This document shows positions 60,695 through 64,000 of a DNA stretch of 64,000 bases, piece by piece. Position 1 is the stretch's first letter. Each line of letters begins with the position of its first letter. Under the pieces are notes generated by a model. That model was not told the DNA's origin. It searched no databases and was given only the letters and a program-made list of their open reading frames with translations. The DNA lies in contig OZ251449.1 of NCBI GenBank assembly GCA_965242505.1, positions 1,984,001-2,048,000 on the forward strand, read 5' to 3'. A program made the position numbers and the translations under genes. This stretch comes from UBA2966 sp965242505 (GTDB lineage: Bacteria > Pseudomonadota > Alphaproteobacteria > UBA2966).

Positions 60695-62122
60695 TCAGAA
60701 CAGCCGCCGCACGCCGATGCGGGCGGTGCGGGCGGTCCGGTCGTAGAGGGGGATGCTGGACCGGGTGCGCGACCAGCCCAGGATCAGTTCCGGCAGGTAG
60801 CCCTCCCACGCCAGCGCCCGGTGCGAGAGCGTCAACTCCGCCTCCATCGTGCGGTCCTCGCGGCGCGTCCGGAACAGCCATTCCTCGGCGTCGAACCGCG
60901 TCCGCGCCAGCGCGGCCCGCGCCGATACGCGCCAGTCCCGCCCCACGTCCGCCGCGTAGCGCAGCGACGCCTCGCGCGAGCGCCAGCGCAGGGCGCGGGA
61001 CTCGGCCGTCTCGCGGGCCGCCTTCGCCCCCGCCGTAAGCCAGCCCGGACCGGCGCGGCGGGAGGCGTGGAGGGCGAGGGAGCGGCCCCATGGCTTCGCA
61101 TCACGGGCGCGGTCGTAGCGCGTGGTCCAGGCGCGGAGGAAGGCGCCGAGGCGCCAGCCCCGCGCCACCGCCTGTTCGGGGCCGAACCCCGCCCACAGGC
61201 CCTTCGCGTAGCCCTCGCCCCCGCGCCAGCGGCGCTCGACCCCGAGGCGCGCGCCGAGGAGGCCCGGGCGGCGGCGCCCGCCGACGTCGAGCGCGTAGTG
61301 CAGCCGCGGGCCGGTGGAGAGGCCGGCCCAGGTGCGATTGTGGGCGCTCTCGCCGACGGCCGTGTTGCGGGCGAGGGAGGCGTCGGTCACGAGGGTGGCG
61401 CGGTCGCCCAGCGGCTCGCGCCAGCGCAGCCGCGCGCCCGTGCGCACGACCCAGGCGCGGACGGGTTGTCGGTCCAGGGTGAGGCGCAGGCCGCCGAAGG
61501 CGGGGATGGCCACCGTGTCGCGCTCCGGCGCGTTGTTCACGTTGTCGTCGCGCCACAGGCCCACGTCGAGATCGAGCGTCCAGCGCTGCCGGGCGCGAAT
61601 GCGCCCGAGGAAGTCCTCCACGCCGCGCTTCGCCGCCGGCGGCAGGCCCTTCTCGCGGCGGACCTGCCGGAAGACCGCCTCGGCCTCGTCGTCGCGCCCG
61701 AGGTCGAACAGCACGGCGGCGTAGTCGAGCCGGGCGCGGCGGAGGCCGGGGCGCTCCCCGGCGAGGGGGCCGAGGAGCTGCGCGGCCTGCGCGAGGTGGC
61801 CGCCGGCGAGCAGGGCCTGGGCGGCGGCGTAGCGGAGGGCGCTCGTGTCGGCGCCTGCGGGCGCTTCGCGCACGGCCTTGCGGAGGAGGGCGTAGGCCGC
61901 CGCCGGGTTCCCGGCCGCGATCAGGCGCCGCGCCGTTCCCATCACTTCCTCTTCTCCGCGGGGATCGGTCTCCGCGGCCCCGGTCTCCGCGGCGGCCGGC
62001 GGACCGGCGTGGAGCAGGACCGCGACGAACGCGACGGCGCCCGCCAGACCCGCGACGTTCGCGGGAAGCGCGCCTTGCCGCGGGTTTCGCGACGGCACGG
62101 CGGATGCCTCGGGACACTTCAC
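60695..62122 (-). CDS. SLAM-type outer membrane protein (surface lipoprotein assembly modifier, type XI secretion)
   Basis: The 475-residue product fits the SLAM plan. It has a signal segment (about 20-48, ending GPPAAAE), an N-terminal TPR-like helical domain (about 60-180), then a beta-barrel of about 290 residues with alternating strands, ending in an aromatic (GVRRLF). SLAMs move specific lipoproteins across the outer membrane. The GTG start overlaps the stop of the surface lipoprotein gene (GTGA), so transporter and cargo are translated together. The next two genes follow closely. This DNA is GC-rich, unlike the cargo's middle. Assignment rests on architecture and context, without a search. 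Confidence 0.85.
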   Translation of the reverse strand: MKCPEASAVPSRNPRQGALPANVAGLAGAVAFVAVLLHAGPPAAAETGAAETDPRGEEEVMGTARRLIAAGNPAAAYALLRKAVREAPAGADTSALRYAAAQALLAGGHLAQAAQLLGPLAGERPGLRRARLDYAAVLFDLGRDDEAEAVFRQVRREKGLPPAAKRGVEDFLGRIRARQRWTLDLDVGLWRDDNVNNAPERDTVAIPAFGGLRLTLDRQPVRAWVVRTGARLRWREPLGDRATLVTDASLARNTAVGESAHNRTWAGLSTGPRLHYALDVGGRRRPGLLGARLGVERRWRGGEGYAKGLWAGFGPEQAVARGWRLGAFLRAWTTRYDRARDAKPWGRSLALHASRRAGPGWLTAGAKAARETAESRALRWRSREASLRYAADVGRDWRVSARAALARTRFDAEEWLFRTRREDRTMEAELTLSHRALAWEGYLPELILGWSRTRSSIPLYDRTARTARIGVRRLF

Positions 62123-63435
62123 TGCTTCTTGACGCCAAACGCGCCGACCGCTTCGTCTGGCAAATGGAACCATCCGAAAGCCTCTTCGTTGCCGGCCGCA
62201 CCGACAAATCTCAGCTTCATCCACTGCCTCTCCTCTACAAGAGGCCCCCCCTCTCCAACATACTGCCACACACCCCAATTGTTGCCAGCGGGGTGATCTT
62301 CTCCCTTCTCAAAATTCCATCGTGTGCGGGAGAGCGTAACGGCCGTCCCGGTATTGATGTTGCGGACGTTAGAGAACTCGACATTGATATCTCCATAATA
62401 GAATTCCGAGCGCCGCGATGGCAATCCTCCGAGCGTGATATCCACATCGCCGATGATGAACTGATTATACAAAGGTGAGGACTTGGCCGTTCCCGTTCCG
62501 ACCAATGCTCCCCGCCAACGACCCGTCGGCATCAGGTAATCAGGGTCACGAAAGCTACCACGTACTGACATTGCATCCCTACTATTAAGGAACACTGCCC
62601 CTCGCACGTCGTCTCTTTCGAGACGATCATCATACTCCCCCCGCGCCGCCATGAAGTACCCATGATCGAGAATACCGACAATAGCGGTTTCCTCATAATC
62701 CAGAGTAGTACTACCAACACCACCGTGAAGCCCGACAACACGCGCCTCCACGATGGGAATACCGCCGTATGTCATGACGGATCGATATTCTGTTGCGTCG
62801 CAATCGCCACCGAACCCGCCGGTCTCGTAGCCGCCACGTTGTAGCCGCCCGGAACCTATATAGGGGGCACACCGAGGGTGGGGATCCAAAAAATCACCAC
62901 GACTACCAGGACCAATGATAGGGCTCATCGCTGCCACGCGGCTGTGGATGTCGCTCGGAGACCACGAAAGCGCCGAACCGCCCACCAGGGAACGGGCGGC
63001 GGCGGCGTCCGCCACCGGCCAGTCCGGGAACGGCAAGCCGTCTTCCTCCATCCCGCCGGGCTGCCCCCCGCCGACGGGCGGCGCCGGAACCTGCGCCGCC
63101 GCGACCCTGACCTCGCCGCCGGTGGCGGTGGCGGCGTACCCGCCGCCGGCGCGCTCGACGACGACGACCGCGCAGGCGGGGCCGCCCGCCGCGCACGTGA
63201 AACGGGCGCCGTCCCTGTCCACGCTCTCGCCGGGCTCGATCGTGAAGGTCCCGGCCCTCGCCAGGGTCACGCCCTCCGGCAGCGCCACCGGCTCGGGATC
63301 GAGCTGCGCCATCGACCGCCCCGGAGGAGGCGTGGTGGACGCGCCGCCGCCCCCGCCGCCGCAGCCGGAGAGCGCGAGGACGACGGCGCACGCCGCCGCC
63401 GACAGAACGAATCCGCGAGTGTCGCTGAAGGGCAT
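62119..63435 (-). CDS. SLAM-dependent surface lipoprotein with TbpB-like beta-barrel
   Basis: The 438-residue product is a lipoprotein: a signal peptide with lipobox LSGC (Cys25) and a poly-glycine run after it. Then come FTCAAGGPACAVVVVE (a Cys pair), ADAAAARSLVGGSALSW, a large middle domain, and a C-terminal TbpB-like barrel with TGRWRGALVGTGTA and the typical ending VGAFGVKKQ. Such lipoproteins are displayed on the surface by SLAM and bind host or environmental ligands, often to gain iron. No ligand can be named. The start has GGGGAGG upstream. The N-terminal 140 codons are GC-rich and the middle is AT-rich. Confidence 0.85.
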   Translation of the reverse strand: MPFSDTRGFVLSAAACAVVLALSGCGGGGGGASTTPPPGRSMAQLDPEPVALPEGVTLARAGTFTIEPGESVDRDGARFTCAAGGPACAVVVVERAGGGYAATATGGEVRVAAAQVPAPPVGGGQPGGMEEDGLPFPDWPVADAAAARSLVGGSALSWSPSDIHSRVAAMSPIIGPGSRGDFLDPHPRCAPYIGSGRLQRGGYETGGFGGDCDATEYRSVMTYGGIPIVEARVVGLHGGVGSTTLDYEETAIVGILDHGYFMAARGEYDDRLERDDVRGAVFLNSRDAMSVRGSFRDPDYLMPTGRWRGALVGTGTAKSSPLYNQFIIGDVDITLGGLPSRRSEFYYGDINVEFSNVRNINTGTAVTLSRTRWNFEKGEDHPAGNNWGVWQYVGEGGPLVEERQWMKLRFVGAAGNEEAFGWFHLPDEAVGAFGVKKQ

Positions 63436-63461
63436 CGGGGCCTCCCCGTTACTTATTTAGA

Positions 63462-63500
63462 GGCCCCGTGTAGAGGCCCCGTGTAGAGGCCCCGTGTAGA
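63462..63500 (-). repeat. 13-bp tandem repeat, 3 copies, in the lipoprotein leader
   Basis: Read on the minus strand, the unit TCTACACGGGGCC is present three times, followed by the beginning of a fourth (TCTA). It differs by one base from the unit at the adhesin gene (TCTTCACGGGGCC). It lies between the predicted start of transcription and the ribosome-binding site GGGGAGG. Confidence 0.9.
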
Positions 63501-63510
63501 GTACGTTTCC

Positions 63511-63540
63511 ACCTTATCACGGACGCCGGGCGCGTTGCAA
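63511..63540 (-). promoter_or_regulatory. Promoter of the surface lipoprotein/SLAM operon
   Basis: On the minus strand TTGCAA (63540-63535) and TAAGGT (63516-63511) are 18 bases apart. The segment CGTGATA into the -10 and CGTAC ten bases beyond it match the adhesin promoter, as does a GGGGGCGCCTCCGCCGCCGG block upstream. Confidence 0.6.
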
Positions 63541-63594
63541 GCGAAAAATTCGCCCGCCCGAAAAAAATTCCGTCCGGCGGCGGAGGCGCCCCCG

Positions 63595-63930
63595 CGGACC
63601 CCCCTCCCGCGCGCCCTTTTCTTCTCCCTCTCCCCTTCTTCTCCCTCCCCCTTGCAGGGGGAGGGTCGGGGTGGGGGTCGCGCCGGGGGGAGAGGGGCGT
63701 CGATGGTTCCCGCCCTTCCCTTTTACTTCTCCCTCTCCCTGGCAGGGGGAGGGTCGGGGTGGGGGTCGCGCCGGGGGGAGGAGCGCGAAGAACGATCCGC
63801 ACACCGTCGGGCCGCAGTCCACCCCCCTCCCGACCTCCCCCCTGTTATGGGGGAGGAGTATGAATGGGATTCCCCCTGTTCAGGGGGGAGGAGTATAGAT
63901 GGGGTTCCCCCTGTTCAGGGGGAGGAGCGC
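63595..63930. repeat. Cluster of palindromic repeats at the window end
   Basis: Two B hairpins and two or three A hairpins, some truncated, occupy most of this stretch, with GTCGGGCCGC and related motifs as in the 27.5-29.0 kb array. The last 70 bases to the window edge hold a repeat fragment (CACCGGATGAATCCTGCGGA) and nothing coding that I can support. Confidence 0.75.
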
Positions 63931-64000
63931 GAACGGGACCCTACAGTGCTCCCGTCACCGGATGAATCCTGCGGACAAGTTCAGGATCCCCGATGCGTCT

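Overview
The window is GC-rich DNA from an alphaproteobacterium, probably free-living or host-associated and heterotrophic. The best taxonomic signs are the bolA–dnaJ-like–cobS–cobT block near a queuosine-precursor transporter and rpmB, aerobic cobaltochelatase, an IalB-like exported protein, two TRAP transporter sets, a CoxL/M/S-type molybdenum hydroxylase, and SLAM plus TbpB-like surface lipoprotein genes. No phage or plasmid backbone genes are visible, so it reads as chromosome. No species can be named from sequence alone.

Layout. 1–5.3 kb: a catabolic island with a Rieske ring-hydroxylating oxygenase (cut by the window edge), a TRAP substrate-binding protein, a beta-hydroxyacid dehydrogenase and a flavin monooxygenase. 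5.7–10.4 kb: mutY, a DUF721 gene and a fused restriction–modification enzyme. 10.4–13.7 kb: long duplicated intergenic repeats around three small genes. 13.7–19.2 kb: an AlkB-like dioxygenase translationally coupled to coxM-coxS-coxL, and a divergent quinone oxidoreductase. 20.2–27.5 kb: a TRAP operon, a BASS-type transporter, an MFS transporter and a two-subunit class I fumarase/tartrate dehydratase. 27.5–29.0 kb: a large tandem array of palindromic repeats. 29.0–32.0 kb: a trimeric autotransporter adhesin behind a 13-bp tandem repeat leader. 32.3–37.4 kb: a taurine/NitT-type ABC transporter with two paralogous permeases and a TauD-type dioxygenase. 37.6–50.1 kb: mostly housekeeping genes (TTC38-like protein, tRNA-Arg, meaB, rpmB, yhhQ, cobT, cobS, dnaJ-like, bolA, argG, rlmN, IalB-like, mug, quinone oxidoreductase). 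50.3–59.4 kb: a possible phage-derived nuclease domain, a molybdopterin oxidoreductase, an Old Yellow Enzyme, a MATE pump, and dapF-mtaB-ftsY. 59.7–63.5 kb: a four-gene operon for a SLAM-type (type XI) secretion system with its TbpB-like surface lipoprotein and two accessory genes.

The most interesting signal joins two loci 34 kb apart. The adhesin gene and the surface-lipoprotein/SLAM operon have homologous promoters: an 18-bp spacer, a shared CGTGATA at the -10 and a shared CGTAC near the predicted start. In both, a tandem array of a 13-bp unit follows at the same distance, with 13 copies at the adhesin and 3 at the lipoprotein. The unit differs by one base between loci but is uniform within each. 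This is the architecture expected of a repeat-tuned, possibly phase-variable leader controlling a set of surface proteins. In the lipoprotein operon the variable parts are AT-rich while the export signals and SLAM are GC-rich, which suggests cassette exchange.

A second theme is the dense population of GC-rich palindromic repeats in almost every longer intergenic gap. A third is the repeated use of 4-nt GTGA or ATGA stop/start overlaps to couple genes. Start sites, repeat boundaries and promoters were read by eye; no searches were run.
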